The notes: a model not told the origin generated them from the letters alone. DNA of 33,660 bases from CAYWFP01 sp964457365 (GCA_964457365.1 CAYWFP010000037.1:1-33660), one strand, 5' to 3'; positions 1 through 8,645 are shown, counted from the first letter of the stretch. A program made the numbers and translations.

Positions 1-1
1 G

Positions 2-613
2 CGCATCTTCCGCCACCTCGACACGCTGCACCCCGACGGTAGCCTCTTCGGCCTCAACAACAAACACGAGCAGACCGGCGCCATCATCGACTTCCTTTCG
101 ATGCGCGGCAAGGGCGTGGTCCGCGACGGCGAGTGGTACCGCGAGCATCGGACGCAGTACGTCGACGCGGAACTGGCGCAGAACGTCGAACGGGGCGCGC
201 CGGGGCAGAAGCTGGTCACCGTCTGGGCGCGGTTCACGGTCACCCCCGGGCAGGCGCGCAAGCTGCTCGAATCCTGGGAACGGATCGAGCGCGAACCGCC
301 GCCGTTCAGCCTGCTGAACCTCAACTGCGCGACCCGCGCGCACAACGCCCTGGTCGAGGCGGGGATCCTGAAAGGGCCGCTCGTTGGGCTGCACTTCGTC
401 TATCCGCTGCTGCACAAGCTGCGCGCGGCGTACGGCGACGAATTGGAGCTCGAGCTGGGCTACTTCGGCCTGGACGAGAGCGGCCGGGCCTACATGATTC
501 CGCTGCCCCTGCCGGACCCGGAGAAAGTGGGCTATCCGCTGTATCTGCAGTGGATGCGCCAGTACTGCACCACCGGCCGGCTCGACCAGGTCGGCTCGTC
601 ATGCGGCGAATAG
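2..613 (+). CDS. C-terminal part of a hypothetical protein with an NC-motif (possible papain-like fold)
   Basis: The frame is open from the window edge (first complete codon at 2), so the true start lies outside; the Met codon at 101 has no special claim to be the start. About 203 residues are visible, ending at TAG 611-613. The middle holds the stretch SLLNLNCATRAHNAL. An Asn-Cys-Ala-Thr motif at a helix start like this resembles the Cys site of permuted papain-like or DUF4105-type proteins, and the upstream part is hydrophilic with many aromatics. This is a fold-level resemblance only, and any partner His would have to be identified in the missing or upstream part. The last 13 bases overlap the start of the lipoate-ligase-like gene in another frame, which suggests translational coupling. 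No function is claimed. Confidence 0.6.
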   Translation, partial: RIFRHLDTLHPDGSLFGLNNKHEQTGAIIDFLSMRGKGVVRDGEWYREHRTQYVDAELAQNVERGAPGQKLVTVWARFTVTPGQARKLLESWERIEREPPPFSLLNLNCATRAHNALVEAGILKGPLVGLHFVYPLLHKLRAAYGDELELELGYFGLDESGRAYMIPLPLPDPEKVGYPLYLQWMRQYCTTGRLDQVGSSCGE

Positions 614-1362
614 CTCCCGCTCACGTCCTGGCCTGGGCCGAGCAACGCTGCATCGAAGGCGTTAGCGACGTCACCGCCTACGGCTGGATCCCCGCCGAAA
701 CGGTCGCGGTACTCGGTCTTTCCCAGCAAGCCCAACGCGAGTTGCGGCTCGATGCGCTGAATGCGGCGGGCATCCCGATCCTGCGCCGGGCCAGCGGCGG
801 CGGCGCGGTTCTGCTGAGTCCCGGCGTCCTCTGCTTCGGCGCTTTTGCCCCGCCCGCAGCGATCAGTCGCGAGCCCGATATCCGTGAAGCCTTCCGCCTC
901 CTGACCGCCCCCGTCGTCGATCTTTGCGCCGACATCGGCGTGAACGCGTGCATGGCCGGCATTTCGGACATCGCCGCGCATCTCGACAATCGCCTGGTCA
1001 AGATCGCTGGTTGCGCGCAACTCAGAAAGCGCGGCGCGGTGCTGGTGCACGGCTCGCTTCTGGTCGCGGCCGAAATCGAATGTTTCGAGCACTACCTGAA
1101 CTTTCCCGGCGAAACGCCGGCGTATCGCGACAACCGCCGGCACGGCGCTTTCTGCCGCAACCTCGCGGAGCTGACCGCCCGGCCGGTCTCTGTCGACGAA
1201 CTGGGCGAAGCGTTCAAACAAGCGTGCCTGCGGCGTGGCTGGCACTGGACCGATGTGCCCGCGTCTCTTGAGGAAAAGGCCCAGAAGTTGCTCGCAGAAA
1301 AATACCGCTGCGCGGACTGGAACTTCAGGCGTAAACGCCCCCCGCGCGCGGCGAACCGCTAA
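601..1362 (+). CDS. Lipoate-protein ligase A / BPL_LplA_LipB family protein
   Basis: This is a 253-residue protein of the family that attaches lipoate, octanoate or biotin to a lysine of an acceptor domain through an acyl-adenylate. Two hallmarks are visible. The first is RRASGGGAV near residues 60-69, the acyl/ATP-binding loop. The second is the segment NRLVKIAGCAQLRKRG followed by HGSLL, which contains the KxxG lysine expected to contact the acyl group. The position after GGGAV is Leu-Leu rather than the more usual aromatic/His, so the specificity could be shifted. The ATG at 601 overlaps the end of the upstream gene by 13 bases and has only a weak ribosome binding site (AGGT), fitting coupled translation. 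No lipoylated enzyme or lipA/lipB gene is in view, so assigning it to lipoate rather than another acyl group is family-level inference. Confidence 0.8.
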   Translation: MRRIAPAHVLAWAEQRCIEGVSDVTAYGWIPAETVAVLGLSQQAQRELRLDALNAAGIPILRRASGGGAVLLSPGVLCFGAFAPPAAISREPDIREAFRLLTAPVVDLCADIGVNACMAGISDIAAHLDNRLVKIAGCAQLRKRGAVLVHGSLLVAAEIECFEHYLNFPGETPAYRDNRRHGAFCRNLAELTARPVSVDELGEAFKQACLRRGWHWTDVPASLEEKAQKLLAEKYRCADWNFRRKRPPRAANR

Positions 1363-1617
1363 GCCGTTTATCGCCAACGTTTATCAGAAACAGGACGCGG
1401 CGCGGGCGCGATCGTCAACCCCGAATGCATAGCTAAGCGCTTCATGTGCGACAAGTTATGCATGGCGACGCAATTAGCTCTAACTCATTTTTCTCACTGC
1501 CTTTAGGTTTTCGATTGCACGGGTTGGTTTTCACTCCATCATTATCTGATCAGCTGCCGCCACCGACACCGGGATCGGGGCTGCGAAACGACCACACGAC
1601 GCTGACGGGGATGGGAT

Positions 1618-2787
1618 ATGCGTATCGCGATGCTGAGTTGGGAGTCACTCCACTCGATCTTCATGGGAGGCTTGGGCGTCCATGTCACCGAGCTCGCCGC
1701 GGGGTTGGCGCGCCGTGGGCACGAGGTGCATGTCATTACCCGCCGCGGCCCGGGGCAGGGAGATTACGAACTGATCGACAGCGTGCACTACCACCGCACC
1801 GACCATGCGCTCTCGGAGAACTTCGTCGAGTCGATGGACCTGATGTGCAAGGCGATGGCGCACCGTTTCCACGAGGTCACCTCGATGATCGGACACTTCG
1901 ACATCGTCCACGCCCACGACTGGCTCTGCGCCAACGCCATGAGTTACATCAAGGACGGCTACGGCACGCGCACGGTACTGACCATGCACTCGACCGAATA
2001 TGGCCGCGACGGCAACGTCTTCTACGACGGCATGGCCGCCTGGGTGCGCGATACCGAAGCCGCCGGCTGCCACCGCGCCGACGTGGTCATCGCCGTCAGC
2101 GGCTTCCTGGCCGACGAGCTGCAGCGCATCTACCAGGTATACCATTCCAAGATCCACGTCGTTCCCAACGGCGTCAGCTACCGCCAGTTCGACGGCTTCA
2201 TCGAACCCGGGCCGGTGAAGCAGCGATACGGTGTCGGCGTGATGGACCCGCTGATCTGCGCTTTCGGGCGTATGACGGTGCAGAAAGGCATGGATATGCT
2301 CGTCGAGGCAGTGCCGCTGATCCTGACCAGTTATCCGGAGGCCAAGTTCGTCATCTCCGGCGACGGGCCGATGAAGGACATCGTCATGCAGCGGGCCAAC
2401 GAGATCGGTATCGGCCCCGCCACCCGCTTCCTCAACGCCATCCCGCGGCAGGACTATATCGACCTGATGCGCGCGTGCGACATCCTGGCGCTACCGAGCA
2501 GAAACGAACCGTTCGGCATCGTCGCGCTCGAGGCCTGGGCGGCCGGCAAGCCGGTCGTCGCCACCACCGCCGGCGGGCCGCGTGAATATATTTGGCACGA
2601 CGTCAACGGCTTCCTGGTCGATCCCTCGCCCGAAGGGCTTGCCCACGGCATCGGATCGCTGCTGGCCAACCACGAGCACGGTCGGTATTTGGGCGTAAAC
2701 GGCCGGCGCGCCGTCGAGGAAGAGTTCAACTGGGACCGGGTCAGCGTCTACACCGAAGGCGTCTACCAGGCCGCGCTCGACCAGTAA
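1618..2787 (+). CDS. GT4-type glycosyltransferase (glycogen-synthase-like GT-B fold)
   Basis: The 389-residue product transfers a sugar from a nucleotide-sugar donor, probably in the cytoplasm. The N-terminal Rossmann domain opens with MRIAMLSWE and a GGLGVHVTELA loop, the typical donor/acceptor loop of GT4/GT5 enzymes. DIVHAHDWL and VPNGV follow in the expected order. The C-terminal domain carries FGRMTVQKG and the retaining-enzyme E-x7-E motif, Glu297 to Glu305, within NEPFGIVALE. Length is normal. No signal peptide or membrane segment is visible. The ATG at 1618 follows the purine-rich GGGGATGGGAT. The 255-bp stretch upstream (1363-1617) is more AT-rich than its surroundings and holds no open reading frame I would support and no convincing promoter. 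It could be a glycogen or maltodextrin synthase, or an envelope-polysaccharide transferase; the substrate cannot be read from sequence. Confidence 0.88.
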   Translation: MRIAMLSWESLHSIFMGGLGVHVTELAAGLARRGHEVHVITRRGPGQGDYELIDSVHYHRTDHALSENFVESMDLMCKAMAHRFHEVTSMIGHFDIVHAHDWLCANAMSYIKDGYGTRTVLTMHSTEYGRDGNVFYDGMAAWVRDTEAAGCHRADVVIAVSGFLADELQRIYQVYHSKIHVVPNGVSYRQFDGFIEPGPVKQRYGVGVMDPLICAFGRMTVQKGMDMLVEAVPLILTSYPEAKFVISGDGPMKDIVMQRANEIGIGPATRFLNAIPRQDYIDLMRACDILALPSRNEPFGIVALEAWAAGKPVVATTAGGPREYIWHDVNGFLVDPSPEGLAHGIGSLLANHEHGRYLGVNGRRAVEEEFNWDRVSVYTEGVYQAALDQ

Positions 2788-2857
2788 CCCCGCATCGCCC
2801 CGGCTTTTCCGACCGTTACGGCACACGGAAAAATGCTGGCCGAAGCCAACAACCGGC

Positions 2858-2886
2858 TTGACGCACGGTCGCGCTTCGGCCATGAT
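2858..2886 (+). promoter_or_regulatory. Putative sigma-70 promoter of the STAS gene, inside an inverted repeat
   Basis: TTGACG (2858-2863) and CATGAT (2881-2886) are separated by 17 bases, matching 5/6 and 4/6 of the sigma-70 consensus. The -35 box lies in the loop of a perfect 10-bp inverted repeat (2837-2846 with 2873-2882), and the right arm overlaps the -10 box. The repeat could be an operator or an attenuating hairpin. No T-run follows it, so it is not a standard terminator for the glycosyltransferase gene. Confidence 0.4.
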
Positions 2887-2927
2887 TAGAGGCACGGATA
2901 GCCTGGGCCGCGAGCAAAGGATCGTAC

Positions 2928-3254
2928 ATGAGAATCACGTTGGAGATCGGTAAGCAGTACCCGGAGATCGTCGGCAGCGCAAGCGATCAGTTCGCCGCCG
3001 ATCTGATGAAACTGGAGGACTCCGACTATACCGAGGTGATCCTCGACTTCGACGGCACCGAGACGATCAGCTCCATGGCCATGGGCAGCCTCTTCGCCAC
3101 CCACCAGAAGATGGCCGAACAGAATCGCCGCCTCATCATCCGCAACGCCGGCGACAAGATCAAGCGCCTGCTGCGTATGGTCAACATGGCCCACATGGTC
3201 GATTACGGCGAGGATGCGGACGCGTCCGGCGAGAACGAAGGCGAGTCCGCCTGA
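2928..3254 (+). CDS. STAS-domain protein (anti-anti-sigma factor family)
   Basis: The protein has 108 residues, one STAS domain and a short acidic tail. Anti-anti-sigma factors of this family bind an anti-sigma kinase and release the sigma factor; phosphorylation of a Ser/Thr at the start of helix 1 switches them off. Here the stretch VILDFDGTETISSMAMGSLF has the typical beta-strand, Asp, then Ser-Ser order, so the switch serine is probably in the ISSM segment. The segment RRLIIRNAGDKIKRLLRMVNM matches the next strand and helix. The ATG at 2928 is preceded by AAAGGA at good spacing. No kinase or sigma factor is adjacent, so its partner must be elsewhere. It ends convergently with the next gene, only 6 bases from that gene's stop. 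Confidence 0.85.
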   Translation: MRITLEIGKQYPEIVGSASDQFAADLMKLEDSDYTEVILDFDGTETISSMAMGSLFATHQKMAEQNRRLIIRNAGDKIKRLLRMVNMAHMVDYGEDADASGENEGESA

Positions 3255-3270
3255 CAGGCGCTACGGCCTG
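3255..3270. terminator. Weak hairpin between two convergent genes
   Basis: CAGGC and GCCTG form a 5-bp stem around a 6-base loop at the junction of the STAS gene and the convergent membrane-protein gene. There is no T-run on either side. It could act as a small bidirectional stop signal, but the stem is short and the case is weak. Confidence 0.2.
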
Positions 3271-5435
3271 GCCTCGTCCAGCCCGAGCGGCGTCAGCAAG
3301 AGATTCACTTCCAGACGAGAGCGGGGCGCGTCCCCGCTTTTTTCGTGGAGCCGTACGCGTCCATCGGCGCGGGCAAACAGCACCAGGGCGGCTTCGATGA
3401 CAGCGAGACGCCGGGCCACCGTAGCGCGCGCATCCACCGGCGCCCAGCCGTGCTTGAGCGCCTTGTCCTCCAGCACCGCCATCAGTGCCGCGATGGTCTC
3501 TTCGTTCCGGCGCCAAGTCAGGCGCGCATCGAGCAGCAGGTTCGCCGGGTCGTCACGGGTCTCGAGCGAGAGGCCCGGGCGCAGTTCCTCGCGGCCGGCG
3601 GTCCCGAGAAAACCGACGCCGTCCTGCAGCCGGTAACGCAGCGTCATGTGGTGAAAGAAGAGTGGCTGAAGACGGACGCTGCCGGAGACGCCGTAGGCGT
3701 TCTCCTCCGGCGCGAGGCGGATCTCCTCGCGCACCGCTTGCAGCATCGCCGGCCCGCCGGGCGCGCGCAGGAACGCCAGCAGCTTCCGCAGTTCCTCCGC
3801 GAACGCGGCGGCATTCCCCGCCTTGTCCTCCATGCCCCAGGCCAGCGCCAGTTCGGGCATCACCGGCACGGCGTAGTCGTTCTTCACCGGCGGCGGCGGG
3901 GCCAGCGCGAAGAGGAAACGGCCGTCGGCGTGGCGGCCGATCCCCTCGGCCAGGAAGGACCACAAGACCACCAAGTACGGCGAGTCCGCCCCGCGCGTGG
4001 GCTTCTCCGTCTCGCCGAAGAACGCCCGGCGCAGCAGACGACCGGCCAGTTGCGGCGCGACCCAGCCCGAGACGCTCAGGTCGGCCGACGAGGCGACGCT
4101 GAAAGGACTGGTCGGCGGCGACGCCTCCTCGGGCAGACGTTCGATTATATCGGGATTCACCTCGGCAGAGAACCGGAGCCCGAAAGCGCTGTCGGCGCGC
4201 GAAATCGTCAGCAGATTGTTCCGCAGCGGCCCATCCGCCTCGCCCGGGAACCGCAGCAGCACCCCGGTGTGCGGCGGCGTCGGGTCGACCGGAGCGTCGG
4301 GTTCGGACAAAACCGCGTCCATCTCGCGGAGCGCCTCGCGCGACTCGGCCCCGACGAGAAGCGTCTCCTCGCCCGACAGCAGTGTCAAATACTGCTTGTT
4401 GCCGGTCTGCAAGACCGTCAGGCCGCCCAGTTCCCGGCCGCGCAGCAGCAGTGCGAGTCGTACCGCCACCCGGCCGGCATTGTCGAGCTTGGCGAGAACG
4501 CGCGGCGAAGTGCCTTGCGCGTCGCTCTTGCCGAACGCGACCGCCTCGACGCGGTAGGCGAGAAAGGAGACCACCCACGCGGGCATGCCGGTTGATTCCA
4601 GCGAACGCCGCACTTCCTCTTGCGGATCGGGCAGGCCGGCCGCGTCCAGCAATTCCACTGTTTGCGGTTGCGCCAGAATGGCGCCCAGCCCGTCAGCGTC
4701 GGCCAGGGCGAAATCGAGAATCCGGCCCGGCGAGCGGAGTTCCGCCGCCGCGGTCCTCCCCGGCAGATACGCCAGCAGCGAGCGCTTCGGCGGCGCGACC
4801 GGCCAGAAGAGCCAGACCAGGCCCGCGACGAGCAGTAGTAAAACGAGCAGGCACCCGCGACGTCCACGTTTCTTCTTCGGCATCGTTTCCGTCGCTTCCG
4901 GCGACGTGAGCGGCGGACTTGCCTCCGTATCCGCATTCGGCACGGTCGCGGCGCCGCTCGCGCCAGCGGAGGAGAATTGCTGCGCTTCCATCTCCTCGTC
5001 GGTGATCGGCGCGTGCGGCTGGGCCGGGGTTTCTTCGTCAGTCGACGAGGCTTCGCGCGTGTCGACGATACCGGAGCCCGGGACGAAGTCTTCGGTCTCC
5101 GGCGGCAACGGACTCGGCGTAACGAAAGGGGAGCCGCTTTCCTGCGCGGGCGAAAGATTCGGCAGATCGACCGGGAATGTCGGCAGGTCCTCGAGCGAAC
5201 GCGCCGTCTCCGTCGGCATCGGCGGCGGCCGCTCTGGCTGCTCCTGTTCGGACGCTTCTTCCGATTTCTCAGAGGGGATCGGAAGCTTGTACTCGTCGGG
5301 AACCTCGAACGACGGCAGCGGCTCGTCGCCCTTGGGGTACTCGTACGCCCAGGTCTCCGCCGCCGGATCGTACTGCGGCGAGTCGTCCTCGTAGGGATCG
5401 GGCATCGATTCGTCGGGGTCGAACTCGTCGTTCAT
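3261..5435 (-). CDS. Large single-pass membrane protein, Pro/Glu-rich N-terminus, unknown function
   Basis: No family is recognised with confidence; the exported part faintly recalls DUF3352-type proteins. The 724-residue product has three parts. Residues 1 to about 190 are low-complexity and acidic (rich in Pro, Glu, Asp, Ser), probably unstructured and cytoplasmic. A KKKRGRRG cluster then precedes one hydrophobic helix (about 192-212, LLVLLLLVAGLVWLFW), fitting an N-in, C-out topology. About 510 residues follow that should lie outside the membrane, with mixed alpha/beta character and several hydrophobic strands but no catalytic motif that I can name. The start at 5435 has only a weak AGAG upstream. 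It is 44 bases downstream of radA on the same strand, so co-transcription is likely, though a shared role is not implied. Confidence 0.75.
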   Translation of the reverse strand: MNDEFDPDESMPDPYEDDSPQYDPAAETWAYEYPKGDEPLPSFEVPDEYKLPIPSEKSEEASEQEQPERPPPMPTETARSLEDLPTFPVDLPNLSPAQESGSPFVTPSPLPPETEDFVPGSGIVDTREASSTDEETPAQPHAPITDEEMEAQQFSSAGASGAATVPNADTEASPPLTSPEATETMPKKKRGRRGCLLVLLLLVAGLVWLFWPVAPPKRSLLAYLPGRTAAAELRSPGRILDFALADADGLGAILAQPQTVELLDAAGLPDPQEEVRRSLESTGMPAWVVSFLAYRVEAVAFGKSDAQGTSPRVLAKLDNAGRVAVRLALLLRGRELGGLTVLQTGNKQYLTLLSGEETLLVGAESREALREMDAVLSEPDAPVDPTPPHTGVLLRFPGEADGPLRNNLLTISRADSAFGLRFSAEVNPDIIERLPEEASPPTSPFSVASSADLSVSGWVAPQLAGRLLRRAFFGETEKPTRGADSPYLVVLWSFLAEGIGRHADGRFLFALAPPPPVKNDYAVPVMPELALAWGMEDKAGNAAAFAEELRKLLAFLRAPGGPAMLQAVREEIRLAPEENAYGVSGSVRLQPLFFHHMTLRYRLQDGVGFLGTAGREELRPGLSLETRDDPANLLLDARLTWRRNEETIAALMAVLEDKALKHGWAPVDARATVARRLAVIEAALVLFARADGRVRLHEKSGDAPRSRLEVNLLLTPLGLDEARP

Positions 5436-5479
5436 GAATATACTCTATGCCAGGGGCGCGCACAGGTCAACCGCCTTGC

Positions 5480-6832
5480 TCAGCGTTCCAGCCATTGGAG
5501 CGCTTCCTCGAGCCGCTCGATACGCGCAGCCTGCAGAGGCGGCGTGCCGGACAGACTCCCCGGCGGCACCAATGCCCGGGCGAAGCCCAGGCGCGCGGCC
5601 TCCCGCAGCCGCGCTTCGAGCTGCGCCACCGGCCGCACCTCGCCGCCGAGACCGACCTCCCCCAACGCCACGGTATCCGGAGGAAACGCCGCATCCTTGA
5701 GACTGCCGGCCACCGCCAGCGCCAGCGCCAGATCGCCGCCGGGCTCCCCGAGGCTGGCGCCGCCGACGACGTTCAGGAAGACGTCTTGGTCCGAGAGCGA
5801 GAGCCCGGCGCGCTTCTCCAGCACCGCCAGCAGCATCGCCGCGCGTGCGTTGTCGCAGCCGGAGACCCGCCGCCGCGGATTTCCCGGAAAGCCCGGCGCG
5901 ACCAGCGCCTGCACCTCGACCAGAAACGGCCGCGAACCCTCCAGCGCCGCGGTGACCACGGTGCCGGCGTTCTGCGCCTGCCGCCCGGAGAGAAACAGCC
6001 GCGACGGATCCGCCACCGGCTGCAGCCCGGCATGAGACATCTCGAAGACGCCGATCTCGCCCACGGCGCCGAAACGGTTCTTCGCCGCCCGGAGGATGCG
6101 CGCGGCGTGGAAGCGGTCGCCCTCGAAGTTGAGCACCACGTCGACCATGTGTTCGAGCACCTTCGGGCCGGCGATGGCGCCGTCCTTGGTGACGTGCCCG
6201 ACCAGAAGCAGCGGCGTGCCGCGCCGCTTGGCCTGCGCGATCAGCGAGGCCGCGCACTCGCGCACCTGACCGACCGAGCCCGGCGCCGAGGCCACCTGGC
6301 TCCAGTAGAGCATCTGGATGGAGTCGACTATCAGCGCGGCCGCGTCCTCCTTCTCCGCCGCGGCCAGCACCGCGTCGAGGCTGTTCTCCGCCAGCGCCAG
6401 CAGCGTCGGCGAGACCGCGCCGAGGCGTTCGGCACGGAGCTTCAACTGCATCTCCGACTCCTCGGCGGTGACGTAGAGCACCCGTCCGCCGCTCTTCGCC
6501 AGCCAGTGCGCGACCTGGAGCAGCAGCGTCGACTTGCCGATACCGGGCTCGCCGCCGATCAATACCGCGCTGCCGGGAACCAGTCCGCCGCCGAGGATGC
6601 GGTCCATCTCCGCCACCCCGGTCGACCGGCGTTTCTCGTTATCGCCCTGTATTTCGGCGAGCGGCACCACCCGGCCGCGTCCGCGCGGTGCGCGCGCGCC
6701 CTGCTCGGGATCGACCGGCGCACGCTCCTCGACCAGCGTGTCCCACGCCCCGCATCCCGGGCACTTGCCGAGCCAGCGCGAGGCGCTGTGGCCGCATTCG
6801 GTGCAGGCGAACCGCGTCTTGGCCTTGGTCAT
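5480..6832 (-). CDS. radA: DNA repair protein RadA/Sms
   Basis: RadA is a RecA-like ATPase that drives branch migration during recombinational repair. All its parts are present in the 450 residues. They are a four-cysteine zinc finger (C10, C13, C24, C27), a Walker A loop GEPGIGKST at 94-102, the RadA-specific KNRFG motif in RILRAAKNRFGAVG, and a C-terminal Lon-protease-like domain with GGASLGEPGGDLALALA. I chose the ATG at 6832 because GAGGAAG sits 6 bases upstream. An in-frame TTG at 6847 would add five residues (MRKNS) but would swallow that ribosome binding site. It follows the cyclase gene on the same strand after 85 bases. A TATACT box (6861-6866, minus strand) lies at a suitable distance, but it has no recognisable -35 partner. 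Confidence 0.96.
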   Translation of the reverse strand: MTKAKTRFACTECGHSASRWLGKCPGCGAWDTLVEERAPVDPEQGARAPRGRGRVVPLAEIQGDNEKRRSTGVAEMDRILGGGLVPGSAVLIGGEPGIGKSTLLLQVAHWLAKSGGRVLYVTAEESEMQLKLRAERLGAVSPTLLALAENSLDAVLAAAEKEDAAALIVDSIQMLYWSQVASAPGSVGQVRECAASLIAQAKRRGTPLLLVGHVTKDGAIAGPKVLEHMVDVVLNFEGDRFHAARILRAAKNRFGAVGEIGVFEMSHAGLQPVADPSRLFLSGRQAQNAGTVVTAALEGSRPFLVEVQALVAPGFPGNPRRRVSGCDNARAAMLLAVLEKRAGLSLSDQDVFLNVVGGASLGEPGGDLALALAVAGSLKDAAFPPDTVALGEVGLGGEVRPVAQLEARLREAARLGFARALVPPGSLSGTPPLQAARIERLEEALQWLER

Positions 6833-6917
6833 GGAATTCTTCCTCAAAGAAGTCGCGCGCAGTATAGTTTATGGATATGGCCGCGGCGGAGAATAAAAAA
6901 CGGATCGCCGCGTCCTC

Positions 6918-8645
6918 TCAGCGCGCGTCGAGATAGGCCTTCAGGGCCGTGCACGACCAGAGGATCGGGTAGAGCCGCTCGCTGTACCAGAGGCTGGCGA
7001 AGTAGAGCCCGATCGGCGCCGCCGGCAGCGGGTATTCACGCTCGATGCGCTCGGTCAGATACGCCGCGGCGCGGTCGCACGCCTCGCGCCCCTGCGGCCA
7101 GTGCGTCAGCGCCTGCAACGCCATCGCCGTCTCCTCGACGGTCGGCTCCACCCCTTCCGCCGCGCCCCAGCCGCCGCTCTCGTGCTGAACACGCAGCAGA
7201 TAATCGAGCGCCAGCGTGGTCATCGGCTGCTTGTCGATCTTCATCTCGGCGAACGCCTGCAGCACCCGGGCGGTACCGAAGACGGGATTGGTCTTGTCCG
7301 CCGTCAACTGGCTGCCGAACCAGAGCGGAATCCACGCGCCGTCCTCGCGTTGGACGCGTTCGAGATAGGCCATGGCCGACCAGAACGGGTTCGGCGGCAG
7401 CGGCGGGTGGAACTCGTCGCGGCAGGCGTGGAGCGCGCGCAGCACGTGCGCGGTCAGGTCCGGTGCGCTGCTGTCGAACGGCAGCTTCCGCCAGCCGCGG
7501 CAGAAGGTCGGCCAGCCGCCGTCGCGGTTCTGCAGGTGGAGCAGCCACTTGCCGCCCGCGCGAATAGCCGGCGTGCAGTGGATGTCCTTCGCCTGCTCCA
7601 GCGCCAGCATTGCCGCGGCCGTGTCGTCGGCATCGGGGACGCCGCCGTCGGTATATGTCCACGGCCATCCGCCGGGATAGGCGCGGGTAAAGGGATGCAC
7701 CGTTTTGCACTGACACTTGCGCAACCAGTCACGCGTCTTCTCAAGCTCGTTCTCCGCGCGCGTATCGTACAGCGCGCAACACGCCTGTGAGGTCAACCAA
7801 ACCGAGAGGTCGGTGTCGATCGGCCAGCCGCCGGTATCGCGTTGCGTGCTGCGGAGGAACTCGCGGCAGCGTTGCGCCACCGGATGATCCCCTTCGCCGG
7901 TGGCCTGCAGGTGAACGGCGACGAAGGCGCTCAGCGGGATCGCCTCGAGATACCCGCCGCTGTCCGGTTGGATCGCCTGCAGTTTCTTCAGCGACAATCC
8001 CCACGTCGCCGCGCGCAACAGCCGGTGCACCGGGGCGGACGCGCCGCGGCGGGCGTGTCCGGCGCGACCGATCGCGATCAGCGCCGGCATAGCGTAGCTG
8101 ACCACGCCAAGGTTGAACAGCTTCAGCAGCCCGTGCGGCAAAACGCTCAACTCGAACGGCAGTGGCGGCACCTCGCTCCAGTCGCATGCGCCGTGGAGCG
8201 CGCCGAAGCTGAGGATCGGCGCGGCGAAGGTACTGTCGTCGCCGTAGAGAGACCGGATGGCCAACGGCAACGCCCCGCCGCTCGCGCGCGCATGCCCTTG
8301 CAGGTACTCGTCGGCGCGGGCAACGGCGGCCTGGGCTTCCTCACCGGACGCGGAACGGCCCAGGGCGCAACGAGCGAGAAAGGTCGTCGGCAGGTTGCTC
8401 GGACTCTCGGGCGTATCGCCCCAACCGCCGTCGGCGTTCTGATCCGTCAGAAGCCACGCGCACGCCTGCACGATCCGCGTCCGGTCGGCGGGGTCGTTCT
8501 CGGCCGCCAACGCCGCCAGCGCCAGCGCTGTCGCCAGCGCGCTGGCGGAGAGCTCGCCGCGGAAATAGCCGTCGAAGTGACGCTCGGCCAGCAGCATGCC
8601 GACACAGTGGTGGTGCGCCTTGCGGATCCGTTCGCGGTCGATCAT
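6918..8645 (-). CDS. Squalene-hopene cyclase-like class II terpene cyclase
   Basis: The 575-residue protein belongs to the prenyltransferase / squalene-cyclase alpha-alpha barrel family. At least five QW-type repeats are visible: QNADGGWG (69-76), QRDTGGWP (268-275), QNRDGGWP (372-379), QREDGAWI (432-439) and QHESGGWG (487-494). The acid motif that protonates the terminal double bond in class II cyclases is intact as DADD (338-341) in a VPDADDTAA setting, as in squalene-hopene cyclase. It is shorter than typical hopene cyclases (about 630-720), mostly through fewer N-terminal residues and repeats. No signal peptide is seen; family members are usually monotopic membrane enzymes. No hpn or isoprenoid genes lie nearby, so the substrate (squalene, another polyprenyl, or none) is open. 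It is divergent from a radical SAM gene, 36 bp away, which suggests joint regulation. Confidence 0.85.
   Translation of the reverse strand: MIDRERIRKAHHHCVGMLLAERHFDGYFRGELSASALATALALAALAAENDPADRTRIVQACAWLLTDQNADGGWGDTPESPSNLPTTFLARCALGRSASGEEAQAAVARADEYLQGHARASGGALPLAIRSLYGDDSTFAAPILSFGALHGACDWSEVPPLPFELSVLPHGLLKLFNLGVVSYAMPALIAIGRAGHARRGASAPVHRLLRAATWGLSLKKLQAIQPDSGGYLEAIPLSAFVAVHLQATGEGDHPVAQRCREFLRSTQRDTGGWPIDTDLSVWLTSQACCALYDTRAENELEKTRDWLRKCQCKTVHPFTRAYPGGWPWTYTDGGVPDADDTAAAMLALEQAKDIHCTPAIRAGGKWLLHLQNRDGGWPTFCRGWRKLPFDSSAPDLTAHVLRALHACRDEFHPPLPPNPFWSAMAYLERVQREDGAWIPLWFGSQLTADKTNPVFGTARVLQAFAEMKIDKQPMTTLALDYLLRVQHESGGWGAAEGVEPTVEETAMALQALTHWPQGREACDRAAAYLTERIEREYPLPAAPIGLYFASLWYSERLYPILWSCTALKAYLDAR

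Noticed and set aside
133..600. Extending the lipoate-ligase-like gene upstream to 133
   Set aside because: The added residues are Arg/Ala-rich shadow translation of the overlapping upstream gene; the family start fits the ATG at 601.
101..613. Treating the ATG at 101 as the start of the first gene
   Set aside because: The frame is open and reads as normal protein back to position 2, so the ATG is just an internal Met of a gene cut by the window edge.
1515..1545. Promoter upstream of the glycosyltransferase gene (TTGCAC ... CATTAT)
   Set aside because: The spacer is 19 bases and the -35 matches only 3/6; a sigma-54 reading (TTGCAC) also lacks the -12 element.
3345..4595. Long plus-strand open frames over the large membrane-protein gene
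   Set aside because: They translate into Arg/Gln-rich or Arg/Pro-rich sequence typical of antisense shadow in GC-rich DNA.
6861..6866. TATACT box as a radA promoter
   Set aside because: The distance to the ATG is right, but no -35 match is found with a 16-18-base spacer and there is no extended TG.
6882..6912. Inverted repeat CGCGGCG/CGCCGCG as a terminator of the cyclase gene
   Set aside because: The T-run lies inside the 17-base loop and not after the stem, so it does not look like an intrinsic terminator; simple GC-rich pairing may be chance.
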